This document shows, piece after piece, positions 7,644 through 16,179 of a DNA stretch of 64,000 nucleotides. This stretch comes from Streptomyces roseoverticillatus (GTDB lineage: Bacteria; Actinomycetota; Actinomycetes; Streptomycetales; Streptomycetaceae). How positions within the stretch are numbered: the first letter of the stretch is position 1; each line of letters opens with the position of its first letter. The notes under the pieces are model-generated. The model had not been told where the DNA came from, did no database searches, and saw nothing but the letters and a program-made list of their open reading frames with translations. Location of the stretch: assembly GCF_000719265.1 (NCBI RefSeq), contig NZ_JOFL01000016.1:186001-250000 (forward strand), written 5' to 3'. The position numbers and the translations under genes were made by a program.

Positions 7644-10007
7644 CTAGTCCGCGTGGCCCAGCTGGAGGTCCCGCTCCGTGCGGCCTCCCCCCGCCACCTG
7701 GAGCACCGTGGCCACCGGTGGGTACCCCGCCGCGATGACCGTGTACTCGCCTGCCGACAGGTCGACGAAGCGGAACGCCCCGTCGGGCCCGGTCGTCGCC
7801 GTGTCGACGACGTTGCCCGCGGCGTCGAGGAGCGTGACGCGGGCGTCCTCGACGAGCCGCCCGCCGCCCGCGCGGACGACGCCCCGCAGCACCGCGCCGC
7901 CGGCGAGCTCGATGTCCTGGCGGGTCTCGCGGCAGGACTGGACGGTCACGGGGAGGGCGGCGGGCCGGAAGACGGGGGCGCTGCCGGCGAGCGTGTACTC
8001 GCCGGCGATGAGCTCGCCGATGTCGTAGCCGCCGTCGCGCCCGGTGCGGGTGGAGGCGACGACTTCGCCGTGCACGTTGGTCAGGGTGACGAGGGCGTCC
8101 CGCACTGGCGAGCCGTCGGCGGTGAGCACGGTCCCGGCGAGCCGCCCGGCGCCGCCGAGGACCACGTCGAGCTCGACGGGGCGCTCGCCGACGGTGACGG
8201 TGACGGCCTGGGGCTGGTGGCCGCCCGCGGCGGCGATGAGGACGTAGGAGCCGGTGCCGGGCGTGCTGAGCGCGTACCGCCCGTCCTCGCCGGTCGCGCC
8301 GCGCCCGACCTGCCGGCCCCCGCTGTCGATGAGGGTGAGGGCGGCGCGGGGGACGGTCGTGCCGTCGTGGTGCTGGACGACCCCGGTGACGGGGATGCCG
8401 GCGACGTAGGGGGGCTCCTCCTCCGGCGGGGCGGTCCGCGCGGAGGGGATGACGGGGGCTTCTGCGAGGTTTTGGGACACCGGCGGTTTCTCCTTCAGCA
8501 GGAAGGCGAGTAAAAGGCCCAGGACGAGGACGGGTACGAGGTACAGGAAGGTCCGCGGCAGGGCGTGCGCGTACGCCCGTGCGTAGCCGCTGTGGAGCTC
8601 GGGGGGCAGGGCGCGCAGCAGCCGCGGGGTGAGGGGGCTGACGGCCCCGCCGTCGGAGAGGCGGCGGGCGAAGAGGCTGCCGAGGGCGCCCGCGCCGGCC
8701 GCGCCGCCGAGTTGCCGGAAGTACGTGGCGGCGCCGCCGGCGGCGGCCCGGTCCGCGGTGGGGACGGAGCGCTGCGCGGCCCGGACGGCGGCCGGCAGGG
8801 CGAGGCCGGCGCCGGTGCCGAGGAGCGCCGTCCAGAGGGTGTATTCGGGCCAGGTGGTGGCGGTGCCGAGGCGGGAGAGCAGGTACGCCCCGGCGGCGGC
8901 CGCGGCGCAGCCGGCGGCGGCGAAGAGCCGGCAGCGGCCGGTGCGGCGGGCGAGCTGTCCGCTGATGAGGGAGCCGAGGACGGCGCCGGCCGTCAGGGGC
9001 AGCACGAGCAGCCCCGAACGGACGGCGCCCGCGCCGTCGGCCATCTGCAGGAAGGTGGGCAGATAGCCGACGGCGCCGAAGAGGGCGGCTCCGGTGGCGG
9101 CGCCGAGGAGGGCGCAGGCGGTGAAGACGGGGTGCCGGAACAGCCGGGGCGGGAGGAGGGGTTCGGCCGCGAGGTTCTCCGCGACGGCGAGGAGCAGCGC
9201 GGTGCCGAGCGCGGCCGCGGCGAGCCCGAGGGTGACGCGGGAGTGCCAGGGGTGGGCGGCTCCGGCCCGGGTGGCCAGCAGGACGAGGCAGGCCGAGAAG
9301 GCCGCGAGCAGGAGCGCGCCGAAGGCGTCGAAGCGGGCGCGGTACGCCGCGGTCCCGGGCAGCCGCAGCCCGAAGGCGGCGGCGACGAGGGCGAGCGCGC
9401 CGAGGGGGACGTTGAGGTCGAAGCACCAGCGCCAGGAGGCGTGGTCGGTGAGGAGGCCGCCGAGCGGGGGCCCGGCGACGGTGCCGAGGCCGAACACGGC
9501 TGCGGCCGCGCCGAGATGGCGGGCGCGCTCGCGGGCGGGCATCAGGTCGGCGATGATCGCGTGGACGCCGGCCAGCACTCCGCCGCCGCCGATCCCCTGC
9601 AGGACGCGGAAGGCGACGAGCTGGTCCATGGTGTGCGCGCGGGCCGCGAGGGCGGAGGCGGCGGCGAGGAGGACGAGGGCGAAGGCGAACACGCCCTTGC
9701 GGCCGGTGGACTCGCCCAGCCTGCCGCACACGGGCAGGGCGGCGGCGGAGCCGAGCAGGTAGGCCGTGATCACCCAGGGCATGCGGCCGAGGCCGTGGAG
9801 TTCGCCGGCGATGGTGGGCAGGGCGGTGACGACGACGGTCTGGTCGAGCGCGGCGAGGAGCAGCGCGATCAGCAGGCCGGCGAGGACGACGCGCAACCTC
9901 CCCCGGCCGACGGGGGGTTCGGGGGGCGCCTCGAAGACGGGGACGGCGTCGGGTGCGGGCAGGGCGGGCGCCGGCCCGTCGCTCTGTACCAAAGTGGTCC
10001 CGCCCAC
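7644..10007 (-). CDS. DHA2-type MFS transporter with three C-terminal Cna-B-like domains
   Basis: A 787-residue fusion. Residues 35-510 form a 14-helix drug:H+ antiporter with the motif L-D-Q-T-V-V-V-T-A-L-P in TM1 and G-R-L-G-E-S-T-G-R-K in the loop after TM2. After a Pro/Glu-rich linker, residues 530-787 hold three beta-sandwich repeats of the carboxypeptidase-regulatory or Cna-B type, each with a G-x-V-x-x-x-x-G-x-P-V-x-x-A-x-V-T-L opening and a D-G-x-Y-x-x-x-x-L-x-x-G-x-Y end. The GTG start has AGGGGAG upstream. With 14 helices and a cytoplasmic N-terminus, the tail is predicted to be cytoplasmic, which is unusual for such domains. The substrate is unknown. Confidence 0.88.
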   Translation of the reverse strand: MGGTTLVQSDGPAPALPAPDAVPVFEAPPEPPVGRGRLRVVLAGLLIALLLAALDQTVVVTALPTIAGELHGLGRMPWVITAYLLGSAAALPVCGRLGESTGRKGVFAFALVLLAAASALAARAHTMDQLVAFRVLQGIGGGGVLAGVHAIIADLMPARERARHLGAAAAVFGLGTVAGPPLGGLLTDHASWRWCFDLNVPLGALALVAAAFGLRLPGTAAYRARFDAFGALLLAAFSACLVLLATRAGAAHPWHSRVTLGLAAAALGTALLLAVAENLAAEPLLPPRLFRHPVFTACALLGAATGAALFGAVGYLPTFLQMADGAGAVRSGLLVLPLTAGAVLGSLISGQLARRTGRCRLFAAAGCAAAAAGAYLLSRLGTATTWPEYTLWTALLGTGAGLALPAAVRAAQRSVPTADRAAAGGAATYFRQLGGAAGAGALGSLFARRLSDGGAVSPLTPRLLRALPPELHSGYARAYAHALPRTFLYLVPVLVLGLLLAFLLKEKPPVSQNLAEAPVIPSARTAPPEEEPPYVAGIPVTGVVQHHDGTTVPRAALTLIDSGGRQVGRGATGEDGRYALSTPGTGSYVLIAAAGGHQPQAVTVTVGERPVELDVVLGGAGRLAGTVLTADGSPVRDALVTLTNVHGEVVASTRTGRDGGYDIGELIAGEYTLAGSAPVFRPAALPVTVQSCRETRQDIELAGGAVLRGVVRAGGGRLVEDARVTLLDAAGNVVDTATTGPDGAFRFVDLSAGEYTVIAAGYPPVATVLQVAGGGRTERDLQLGHAD

Positions 10008-10172
10008 GTACCGCTCCCCTCGTAGCGCCTGCTATCGCCGCCCTTTTCTCGCATTTCGCGACAACGGCGGGCAACCGAGGGGATTGACCCGAGAGGCCAT
10101 CCGTGGGGCTTTTGCGCCGGTCGGAGGCATACGACGGTCCGGTGCGGCACTGGGGAAACCACCCGAAACGGT

Positions 10173-10202
10173 GAAGCCCGGACCGCGGCCGGTCCGGGCT
10201 TC
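10173..10202 (-). terminator. Hairpin terminator of the SRPBCC gene
   Basis: Arms 10173-10185 (GAAGCCCGGACCG) and 10190-10202 pair perfectly over 13 bases around the loop CGGC, 28 bases beyond the stop of the minus-strand SRPBCC gene. Confidence 0.75.
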
Positions 10203-10230
10203 CACCGATGGTGGCGCGGCTGCGCGCGGG

Positions 10231-10674
10231 CTACTTCTCGACCTCCGCGGCCAGCTTGGCGAGCACCGCGTCGTAGATCCGGCCGAGGCCCTTGGGGGCG
10301 AAGGTGCGCTCGAAGAAGCCGCCGATGCCGCCGGCGCCGTTCCACACGGTGCTGACGACGGCCTTGGCCTTGCCCTCCCCGGCCGGGGTGACGGTCCAGG
10401 TGGTCACCATGGAGGAGTTGCGGTCCTTCTCGACCAGCTGGCCGGTGGTCGGCTCGGAGACCTCCAGCAGGCAGTCGCGGACGCGCTTGCTGGTGGCCTG
10501 GAGCTTCCAGTGCACCAGGGTGCCCTCACCGTCCCCGCCCTCGCGCACCTCGTACTCGCTGAAGTGCTCAGGCAGCAGCTTGGCCCGGGTGCCGGTGTAG
10601 TCCGCCAGCGCGTCGAACACCTCCTCGGGGTCCGCCGCGATGATCCGCTCCGTGGTGGCCTCGACCTGGCCCAT
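10231..10674 (-). CDS. SRPBCC-family protein (START-like hydrophobic pocket)
   Basis: A 147-residue protein of the SRPBCC/polyketide cyclase-like superfamily. The opening beta strand and helix (E-R-I-I-A-A-D-P-E-E-V-F-D-A-L-A-D-Y) and the C-terminal long helix (G-R-I-Y-D-A-V-L-A-K-L) fit the helix-grip fold, which usually binds lipids or other hydrophobic ligands. No polyketide genes lie nearby, so a cyclase role is unlikely. It appears to be a single-gene unit with its own terminator. The function is not defined. Confidence 0.75.
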   Translation of the reverse strand: MGQVEATTERIIAADPEEVFDALADYTGTRAKLLPEHFSEYEVREGGDGEGTLVHWKLQATSKRVRDCLLEVSEPTTGQLVEKDRNSSMVTTWTVTPAGEGKAKAVVSTVWNGAGGIGGFFERTFAPKGLGRIYDAVLAKLAAEVEK

Positions 10675-10850
10675 GGCTTGTCCTCCGGACGTCGTACCGA
10701 ACTGCTACATGCTTCGCCGCACAGCCAACCACCAACGCCACACCCGCCCAAATCCGGATCCCCTCACCCGGCGCGAACGCCTGTTCTCGCCTCGAACGCC
10801 CGGCAATCCTCGCCCGAGCGGCGGCTGGACGCCGTCCGGCGGCCCGCCGG

Positions 10851-11480
10851 TCACGTGAGCCGCGCCAGGGCCTCGTGGGCCGCGGCCTGCAGGCGGTCGT
10901 GCGCGCGGGCCGCGACCAGGGCGTCCTCCGCGCGCCGGTCCCCCAGGGCGCCCAGGCCCTCCACGCAGGCGCGGGCGATCGGCCAGCAGTGGTCGCGTGC
11001 CGCCAGCAGCCGTTCGAGCGTGGCGAGCAGGGCGGGGACGGACTCGGGGGCGCGGAGCTCGGTCAGCAGGCGGACGGGGTGGAGGGCGTAGGCGGTGCGC
11101 AGCGGGTTGGTGGCGAGGGCCGCGGCCGCGCGGGCGGTGCGGGGGTCGCCGAGGCGGGCGAGGACGAAGGCGGCGGTGGCGCAGCGCACCGGTTCGCGGT
11201 AGTTCAGGAGCAGTATGAGCGTCTCGAAGGCCCGCCGGTCGCCCTCCGCCCCCAGGACGAAGGCGGCGATCTCACGGGCCCACAGCGGCTGTTCGGGGGC
11301 GACCAGGATCCCGGCGAGCTCGTCCCGGCGAGCGCGCCGGGCGGGCGGGCCGCCGTCGCGGGAGCGGACGAGCGCGAGCAGCCGCTCGAAGCCGGCGAAC
11401 TCGGCGGACGTGACCAGCTCGGCCCGCACCCGCTTGACCAGCGCACGGAATTCCTCTTCTGCCCTCTCGGCTCCTGTCAC
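10851..11480 (-). CDS. HEAT-repeat protein
   Basis: A 209-residue soluble, helical Ala/Leu/Arg-rich protein made of HEAT or PBS-lyase-like repeats (A-A-F-V-L-A-R-L-G-D-P-R-T-A-R-A-A-A-A-L; G-L-G-A-L-G-D-R-R-A-E-D-A-L). The likely start is the GTG at 11480, preceded by GGGGAGGGG; the frame stays open far upstream only as an antisense shadow of the dehydrogenase gene. Streptomyces relatives are often annotated 'adenylosuccinate lyase' without support. Probably a scaffold protein; partner unknown. Confidence 0.72.
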   Translation of the reverse strand: MTGAERAEEEFRALVKRVRAELVTSAEFAGFERLLALVRSRDGGPPARRARRDELAGILVAPEQPLWAREIAAFVLGAEGDRRAFETLILLLNYREPVRCATAAFVLARLGDPRTARAAAALATNPLRTAYALHPVRLLTELRAPESVPALLATLERLLAARDHCWPIARACVEGLGALGDRRAEDALVAARAHDRLQAAAHEALARLT

Positions 11481-11801
11481 TGCCCGCTTCCCCTCCCCTG
11501 AGTGGCCTGTGCCACATGTTAGGTCGCCCGCCCAGACCCTGGCGCTCTTGGTTACCCGTGAGTTAATCTCCCGGCAAGAGCGGCACCCCCGCTCGGGCGG
11601 CCTGGTGACGCAGCCGCCCGCTCGCTTCGACGTCGGTTCGTCGGTTCGGCCCGTCGAGTACGGCACGGCCCCGGGACAGGGCCTTGCCGGTCGTACAACT
11701 CCCTTTCCGCGGTCGCCCCTTACCCGTACCCGGAAACGCATCCGACCGACGCATCCCCGCGCGACCCCGCGCGCACGGGGACCTCCCTCTGGAGTCTCGC
11801 G
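11481..11801. other. Divergent promoter region, HEAT protein / hydroxyacyl-CoA dehydrogenase
   Basis: A 321-base gap between divergent genes with no ORF I would support. It holds a short inverted repeat GTGGC-CTGT-GCCAC at 11502-11515, close to the HEAT-gene start, and an AT-richer stretch around 11548-11572. No clear -35/-10 pair is seen. Confidence 0.4.
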
Positions 11802-13628
11802 ATGGACCGTACGTCCACCCCTGAGCCGACCTCCCTCCCGTCCCCCGCCCCCTTGCGGGCCGTCGCCGTCGTGGGCCTCGGCACCATGGGCGCCGGCATC
11901 GCCGAAGTCCTGGTCCGGGCCGGCCGCGACGTCGTGGGCATCGACGTCTCGGAGGCCGCGGCCGCGCACGCCGTCCGCGCGCTGGAGACCGCCACCGCCC
12001 GCGCGGTGCGCCGCGAACGCATCACCGAGGACGAGCGGCGGGCCGCGCTGGCCCGCTTCCGCACGGCCACGGATCTGCGGGCGGCGGCCGGCGCCGACCT
12101 GGTGATCGAGGTCGTGCCCGAGGACTACGCCCTCAAGCACGAGGTGTTCACCGCGCTGGACGCGATCGTGCGCCCCGGCACGATCCTGGCGACGGGCACC
12201 AACGCGCTGTCCGTGACGCGGCTGGCCGCGGACTCGGCCCGCCCCGAGCGCGTCCTCGGGCTGCACTTCTTCAACCCCGCGCCGGCGATGAAGCTGGTGG
12301 AGGTCGTCTCGTCGGTGCTGACCGCGCCCGCCGCCGTCTCGGCCGTCACCGCGCTCGCCCGCGAGCTCGGCAAGGAGCCCGTCGCGGTCGGCGACCGGCC
12401 CGGCTTCGTCGCCGACGGCCTGCTGTTCGGCTATCTGAACCAGGCGGCCGCGATGTACGAGTCGCGCTACGCGACCCGCGAGGACATCGACGCGGCGATG
12501 CGGCTGGGCTGCGGACTGCCGATGGGCCCGCTCGCCCTGCTGGACCTGATCGGCATCGACACCGCGCGCACGGTCCTGGAGGCCATGTACGCGGCCTCCC
12601 ACGACCGGCTGCACGCGCCCGCCCCCGTCCTCGGCCAGCTCGCGGAGGCGGGCCTGACCGGCCGCAAGGCGGGCCGCGGCTTCTACACCTACGACGGGCC
12701 GGACTCGGCCGTGGTCGTGCCGGACACGGAGACCCCGGGCAGAGGCGGGGACGGGGCCGCGGCCGGGCCGCGCGAGGTGCGCGCGGTCGGCGTGGCCGGG
12801 TCGGGCACGATGGCGAGCGGCATCGCCGAGGTCTTCGCCAAGGCCGGCCACCGCGTGGTGCTCGCGGCGCGCACGCAGGAGAAGGCCGAGGCCGCCAAGG
12901 AGCGGGTGGCCGGATCGCTCGCGCGCTCGGTGGCCAAGGGCCGCCTGACGGCCGCCGAGCGGGAGGCCGCCCTGGCGGCGATCGAGCCGGCGGGCTCGCT
13001 GGACGCGTTCGCCGGCGTCGACCTCGCCGTCGAGGCGGTCGCGGAGGACCTGGCCGTCAAGCAGCAGCTGTTCGGCACGCTCGACAAGGTCTGCAGGCCG
13101 GGCGCGGTGCTGGCCACGACCACGTCCTCGCTGCCCGTCGTCGCCCTGGCCCGCGCGACCTCGCGCCCGCAGGACGTCATCGGGATGCACTTCTTCAACC
13201 CGGCGCCGGCGATGAAGCTCGTGGAGGTCGTCCGCACGGTCCTCACCGCGGACGACGTGCACGCCACCGTCCGCGCGGTCTGCGCGAAGGTGCGCAAGCA
13301 CCCCGTGGACTGCGGCGACCGGGCCGGGTTCATCGTGAACGCCCTGCTGTTCCCGTACCTGAACAACGCGGTGAAGATGGTGCAGGAGCACTACGCGACC
13401 CCGGACGACATCGACGCGGCGATGAAGCTCGGCGGCGGCTATCCGATGGGCCCGTTCGAACTGCTCGACGTCGTGGGGCTGGACGTGTCCCTGGCCATCG
13501 AGAAGGTCCTGCACCGCGAGTTCCGCGACCCGGGCCTCGCTCCCGCGCCCCTGCTGGAGCACCTCGTGGCGGCGGGCTGCCTGGGCCGCAAGACGGGCCG
13601 CGGCTTCCGCGAGTATGCGAAGGCCTGA
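11802..13628 (+). CDS. Duplicated 3-hydroxyacyl-CoA dehydrogenase (3-hydroxybutyryl-CoA type)
   Basis: A 608-residue protein made of two tandem copies of the 3-hydroxyacyl-CoA dehydrogenase unit. Each has a Rossmann motif (V-V-G-L-G-T-M-G-A-G-I near residue 24; V-A-G-S-G-T-M-A-S-G-I near 330), the catalytic H-F-F-N-P-A-P-x-M-K-L-V-E-V, and a C-terminal G-x-P-M-G-P domain. Both halves keep the His/Asn segment, so both may be active. In the ethylmalonyl-CoA pathway this reduces acetoacetyl-CoA to 3-hydroxybutyryl-CoA. The gene lies two genes upstream of ccr, separated by a TetR regulator, an order I recall as usual in Streptomyces. Confidence 0.92.
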   Translation: MDRTSTPEPTSLPSPAPLRAVAVVGLGTMGAGIAEVLVRAGRDVVGIDVSEAAAAHAVRALETATARAVRRERITEDERRAALARFRTATDLRAAAGADLVIEVVPEDYALKHEVFTALDAIVRPGTILATGTNALSVTRLAADSARPERVLGLHFFNPAPAMKLVEVVSSVLTAPAAVSAVTALARELGKEPVAVGDRPGFVADGLLFGYLNQAAAMYESRYATREDIDAAMRLGCGLPMGPLALLDLIGIDTARTVLEAMYAASHDRLHAPAPVLGQLAEAGLTGRKAGRGFYTYDGPDSAVVVPDTETPGRGGDGAAAGPREVRAVGVAGSGTMASGIAEVFAKAGHRVVLAARTQEKAEAAKERVAGSLARSVAKGRLTAAEREAALAAIEPAGSLDAFAGVDLAVEAVAEDLAVKQQLFGTLDKVCRPGAVLATTTSSLPVVALARATSRPQDVIGMHFFNPAPAMKLVEVVRTVLTADDVHATVRAVCAKVRKHPVDCGDRAGFIVNALLFPYLNNAVKMVQEHYATPDDIDAAMKLGGGYPMGPFELLDVVGLDVSLAIEKVLHREFRDPGLAPAPLLEHLVAAGCLGRKTGRGFREYAKA

Positions 13629-13728
13629 CAGGACGGCGCGCGAGCGCGACGCGGGCTGGGGCGGACTGCTCGAACCGGGGGACGGTCCGTCCCGGCACGC
13701 CCGCGCGGACGCGTGTTACGTTCCCCAC

Positions 13729-14568
13729 ATGCCCCAGCCCGCCAAGGCCGTCCGCGCTTCGCGCACGGCCGACGAAACACCCCGTGAGACCCGAGATCCG
13801 CACCCCGGCCCCGAGACCGCCGGCAGCCGCCGGGCCGCCGCCCAGCGCCTGACCATGCGCCGCAAACTCGCCACCGCCGCGATGGAGTTGTTCGCGACCA
13901 AGGGCTACGAGGCGACGACCGTCGACGAGATCGCGGCCGCGGCCGGCGTCGCCCGCCGCACCTTCTTCCGCCACTTCCGCTCCAAGGAAGAGGCCATCTT
14001 CCCCGACCACGACGACACGCTCGTGCGGGCCGCCGGGGTGCTGGACGCGGCCCCGCCGCACGAGAACCCCCTCGACACCGTCTGCCGGGGCATCAAGGAG
14101 GTCATGCGGATGTACGCGGCCTCCCCGGCCGTGTCCGTCGAGCGCTACCGCCTGACCCGCGAGGTGCCGGCCCTGCGCGAGCGCGAGATCGCCTCCGTCG
14201 CCCGCTACGAGCGGCTGTTCACCCGCTACCTCCTCGGCCACTTCGACGAGGGCGCGCACCACGTGGGCGACGACGACCCGCTGCTCGCCGAGGTCGCCGC
14301 GTCGGCAGTCGTCACCGCGCACAACCACGTCCTGCGGCGCTGGCTGCGCGGCGGCGGGCAGGGCGATGTGGAGACCCAGCTCGACCATGCGTTCGCGATC
14401 GTGCGGGAGACCTTCGGCACGGGCATCGGGGCCGGGCGCGACCGCCAGGAGGAGGCCCCGGGCGCGACCGCGCGGGCCGAGGGCGAGGTGCTGGTCACGG
14501 TGGCCCGGACGGACGCGCCGCTGGACGAGGTCATGCGAGCGATCGAGAAGGCGCTCAAGAAGAAGTAG
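13729..14568 (+). CDS. TetR-family regulator of the ccr region
   Basis: A 279-residue TetR-type regulator with an N-terminal extension. The HTH (residues 44-90) includes T-V-D-E-I-A-A-A-A-G-V-A-R-R-T-F-F-R-H-F-R-S-K-E-E, followed by a helical ligand domain. The ATG at 13729 fits better than the longer open frame from 13615, which begins inside the preceding gene. The charged tail E-K-A-L-K-K-K is unusual. By position it probably controls ccr and its neighbours, perhaps through the palindrome inside the ccr promoter (14684-14698). A strong terminator follows. Confidence 0.88.
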   Translation: MPQPAKAVRASRTADETPRETRDPHPGPETAGSRRAAAQRLTMRRKLATAAMELFATKGYEATTVDEIAAAAGVARRTFFRHFRSKEEAIFPDHDDTLVRAAGVLDAAPPHENPLDTVCRGIKEVMRMYAASPAVSVERYRLTREVPALREREIASVARYERLFTRYLLGHFDEGAHHVGDDDPLLAEVAASAVVTAHNHVLRRWLRGGGQGDVETQLDHAFAIVRETFGTGIGAGRDRQEEAPGATARAEGEVLVTVARTDAPLDEVMRAIEKALKKK

Positions 14569-14589
14569 GACATCTCCCGATATTTACCA

Positions 14590-14620
14590 ATGAAGGCCGC
14601 CCCCAAGGGGCGGCCTTCAT
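14590..14620 (+). terminator. Strong hairpin terminator after the tetR gene
   Basis: Arms 14590-14603 (ATGAAGGCCGCCCC) and 14607-14620 pair perfectly over 14 bases around a CAA loop. It isolates the regulator gene from ccr. Confidence 0.88.
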
Positions 14621-14675
14621 TGCTCATGCGTGCCCTCCGGGTGACATCTGAGAGAAATTGTTGGCACCGAGTGTC

Positions 14676-14704
14676 TTGTCGTGTGGCACGGCGTGCCATA
14701 CGTT
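14676..14704 (+). promoter_or_regulatory. ccr promoter with a palindrome in the spacer
   Basis: TTGTCG (14676-14681), a 17-base spacer, then TACGTT (14699-14704). The spacer holds the perfect inverted repeat TGGCAC-GGC-GTGCCA (14684-14698). A regulator bound there would block RNA polymerase, and the TetR protein encoded just upstream is the obvious candidate. The resulting leader to the GTG at 14941 would be about 230 bases. No riboswitch or uORF is recognised in it. Confidence 0.5.
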
Positions 14705-14940
14705 GTCGGTGTCCGGGCGGCCGGCGCGCAGACACAACCGTCGTGCGCCGGCTGTCCCCACAAGCATCTTGTGCGCCCGGACGCCTGCGTCACAGGCATT
14801 CCCACCGCGCCCACCGGCGCCGGGTCGAAGTTGCACCGAGCACCGCCCCGCACCACCGCCGAACCGACGGCACCGCCTCAGCACCACCCCCGACGTTCCT
14901 TCAAGCCGTTCTCCCAACGTGCTTCGCCGGAGGCAATACC

Positions 14941-16169
14941 GTGAACCAGATACTCGACGCCATCCTCGCGCCGGACAGCAAGCCCGAGGACTTCGCGGCC
15001 CTGACCGTCCCCGACTCCTACCGCGCGGTGACCGTGCACAAGGACGAGGCGGACATGTTCGAGGGCCTCGCCACCCGGGAGAAGGACCCGCGCAAGTCGC
15101 TGCACGTCGAGGAGGTGCCGGTGCCCGAACTCGGGCCCGGCGAGGCGCTCGTGGCCGTCATGGCCAGCTCGGTGAACTACAACTCCGTCTGGACCTCGAT
15201 CTTCGAGCCGCTGCCCACCTTCGGCTTCCTGGAGCGCTACGGCAAGCTCTCCCCGCTCGCCAAGCGGCACGACCTGCCGTACCACGTCATCGGCTCCGAC
15301 CTCGCGGGCGTGGTCCTGCGCACCGGCCCCGGCGTCAATGCCTGGAAGCCCGGCGACGAGGTCGTCGCCCACTGCCTGTCCGTGGAGCTGGAGTCCGCCG
15401 ACGGCCACGACGACACGATGCTCGACCCCGAGCAGCGCATCTGGGGCTTCGAGACGAACTTCGGCGGCCTCGCCGAGATCGCGCTGGTGAAGTCCAACCA
15501 GCTCATGCCCAAGCCGCGCCACCTCAGCTGGGAGGAGGCGGCGGCCCCCGGCCTGGTCAACTCCACCGCCTACCGCCAGCTCGTCTCCCGCAACGGCGCC
15601 GGCATGAAGCAGGGCGACAACGTCCTGATCTGGGGCGCGAGCGGCGGACTCGGCTCGTACGCAACCCAGTTCGCGCTCGCCGGCGGCGCCAACCCGATCT
15701 GCGTGGTGTCCAGCGACAAGAAGGCGGAGATCTGCCGGCGGATGGGCGCCGAGGCGATCATCGACCGCTCGGCCGAGGGCTACAAGTTCTGGAAGGACGA
15801 GCACGAGCAGGACCCGCGCGAGTGGAAGCGCCTGGGCAAGCGCATCCGCGAGCTGACCGGCGGCGAGGACGTCGACATCGTCTTCGAGCACCCGGGCCGC
15901 GAGACCTTCGGCGCGTCGGTGTACGTCACGCGCAAGGGCGGCACGATCGTCACCTGCGCCTCGACCTCGGGCTACAAGCACGAGTACGACAACCGCTACC
16001 TGTGGATGTCGCTGAAGCGCATCGTGGGCTCGCACTTCGCCAACTACCGCGAGGCGTGGGAGGCAAGGTCGGCGTGCTGGCGCTGGCCCCCGAGGAGGGC
16101 ATGGGGGTCCGCGACGAGGAGATGCGGGCACGGCACATCGACGCCATCAACCGCTTCCGGAACGTGTGA
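14941..16169 (+). pseudogene. ccr: Crotonyl-CoA carboxylase/reductase, internal deletion and frameshift
   Basis: Residues 1-374 are clearly crotonyl-CoA carboxylase/reductase (a zinc-less MDR reductase: N-S-T-A-Y-R-Q-L-V near the active site, W-G-A-S-G-G-L-G-S-Y cofactor motif, E-H-P-G-R-E-T-F-G). The enzyme turns crotonyl-CoA plus CO2 into ethylmalonyl-CoA. At about 16062 the frame breaks. The family's last 35 residues (V-L-A-L-A-P-E-E-G-M-G ... N-R-F-R-N-V) continue in another frame to the native stop at 16167-16169. By comparison with the family, about 36 residues between Y-R-E-A-W-E and G-K-V-G-V are missing. The shifted frame has no stop and runs into the mutase gene. It is a real pseudogene, a fusion gene or an assembly error. 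Confidence 0.85.
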
Positions 16170-16179
16170 GAGCGCAGGA

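Noticed and set aside
8565..10025. Plus-strand frame opposite the MFS fusion gene
   Set aside because: Composition is Gly/Glu/Arg-rich with no motif; the minus frame has clear transporter and Cna-B motifs.
14617..14917. Small ORFs in the ccr leader
   Set aside because: They cross the promoter and terminator, with no ribosome site and no recognisable product.
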